The position numbers and the translations under genes are program-made. The notes beneath the pieces were generated by a model. It did no database searches. It was not told the DNA's origin and worked only from the letters and a program-made list of their open reading frames with translations. Source: Pseudomonadota bacterium (GTDB lineage Bacteria > Pseudomonadota > Gammaproteobacteria > Burkholderiales > Burkholderiaceae_C). From it: a DNA stretch of 6,227 bases. The stretch is taken from the NCBI GenBank assembly GCA_021798395.1, contig JAJZHS010000157.1, positions 1 through 6,227 on the forward strand, in the 5' to 3' direction. Position 1 is the stretch's first letter; each line of letters opens with the position of its first letter. This document shows positions 6,038 to 6,227 of this stretch, one piece after another.

Positions 6038-6227
6038 TCAGACGCGGCCTGCTGCCTGCAGCGCGGCCCATTCGGCGTCGTCGTACAGACGCGAGCGGGT
6101 CAGGAAACGCTTGCCGGTCGGCCCCTCGAGCGAGAACATGCCGCCGCGCCCGTCGACCACGTCGATGATCAGCTGGGTGTGCTTCCAGTACTCGAACTGC
6201 GCCGCGCTGATGTAGAACGGCGCGCCG
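6038..6227 (-). CDS. DUF779 family protein, C-terminal part (5' end outside window)
   Basis: The visible 62 residues run to a TGA stop at 6040-6038. The gene enters from the right edge, so its start is not seen. The segments PFYISAAQFEYWKHTQ, IDVVDGRGGMFSLEG and KRFLTRSRL are characteristic of the small DUF779 proteins, which are usually a little over 100 residues long, so about half of the protein is present. The biochemical role of DUF779 is not established. Its genes are commonly found beside NAD-dependent acetaldehyde or other aldehyde dehydrogenase genes, which suggests a link to aldehyde handling. Here it lies 164 nt upstream of a PQQ alcohol dehydrogenase on the same strand, which fits an alcohol-to-aldehyde-to-acid pathway. 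The aldehyde dehydrogenase itself would be outside the window and is inferred only. Family assignment is confident; function is not. Confidence 0.88.
   Translation of the reverse strand, partial: GAPFYISAAQFEYWKHTQLIIDVVDGRGGMFSLEGPTGKRFLTRSRLYDDAEWAALQAAGRV

Noticed and set aside
5874..6071. Upstream start for the dehydrogenase at 6071
   Set aside because: It would overlap DUF779 and place 66 non-family residues before a clear signal peptide. The ATG at 5873 has AGGAG 5 nt upstream.

Overview
This is a GC-rich window (roughly two thirds G+C, with strong third-position bias) from what is probably a Gram-negative proteobacterium. The genes encode Sec-exported periplasmic proteins and a TonB-dependent outer-membrane receptor. 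The gene families suggest a betaproteobacterium or related lineage, but nothing here fixes the genus. All convincing genes lie on the minus strand and are read from right to left. Only about 5% of the window is non-coding.

Order of transcription: (1) the 3' end of a DUF779 gene (6227-6038, cut by the window edge); (2) a 164-nt gap that probably holds a promoter; (3) a 570-residue exported PQQ-dependent alcohol dehydrogenase (5873-4161) with the Asp-x-Asp pair typical of lanthanide-dependent quinoprotein dehydrogenases; (4) a 130-nt gap with a perfect 14-bp GC hairpin just after the dehydrogenase stop; (5) a 375-residue periplasmic protein (4030-2903) that fuses an MxaJ/XoxJ-type solute-binding-like domain to a C-terminal single-haem cytochrome c domain; (6) a 697-residue TonB-dependent receptor (2906-813) that closely resembles E. 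coli PqqU (YncD), the PQQ transporter; (7) a 254-residue exported Sel1-repeat protein with paired cysteines (810-46); (8) possibly the first codons of another gene at the left edge. Genes 5-7 are tightly packed (a 4-nt ATGA overlap, then a 2-nt gap), which indicates one operon.

Together they read as a self-contained periplasmic alcohol-oxidation module. The quinoprotein oxidises an alcohol. The cytochrome domain of the fusion is a plausible electron acceptor, with the XoxJ-like domain docking to or activating the enzyme. The PqqU-like receptor could bring PQQ into the periplasm, where the apo-enzyme needs it. The DUF779 gene suggests that an aldehyde dehydrogenase, handling the next oxidation step, lies just outside the right edge. 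The most notable points are the J-cytochrome fusion and the placement of a PQQ receptor in the same operon. Functions are assigned from motifs and remembered family sequences; no alignment was run.
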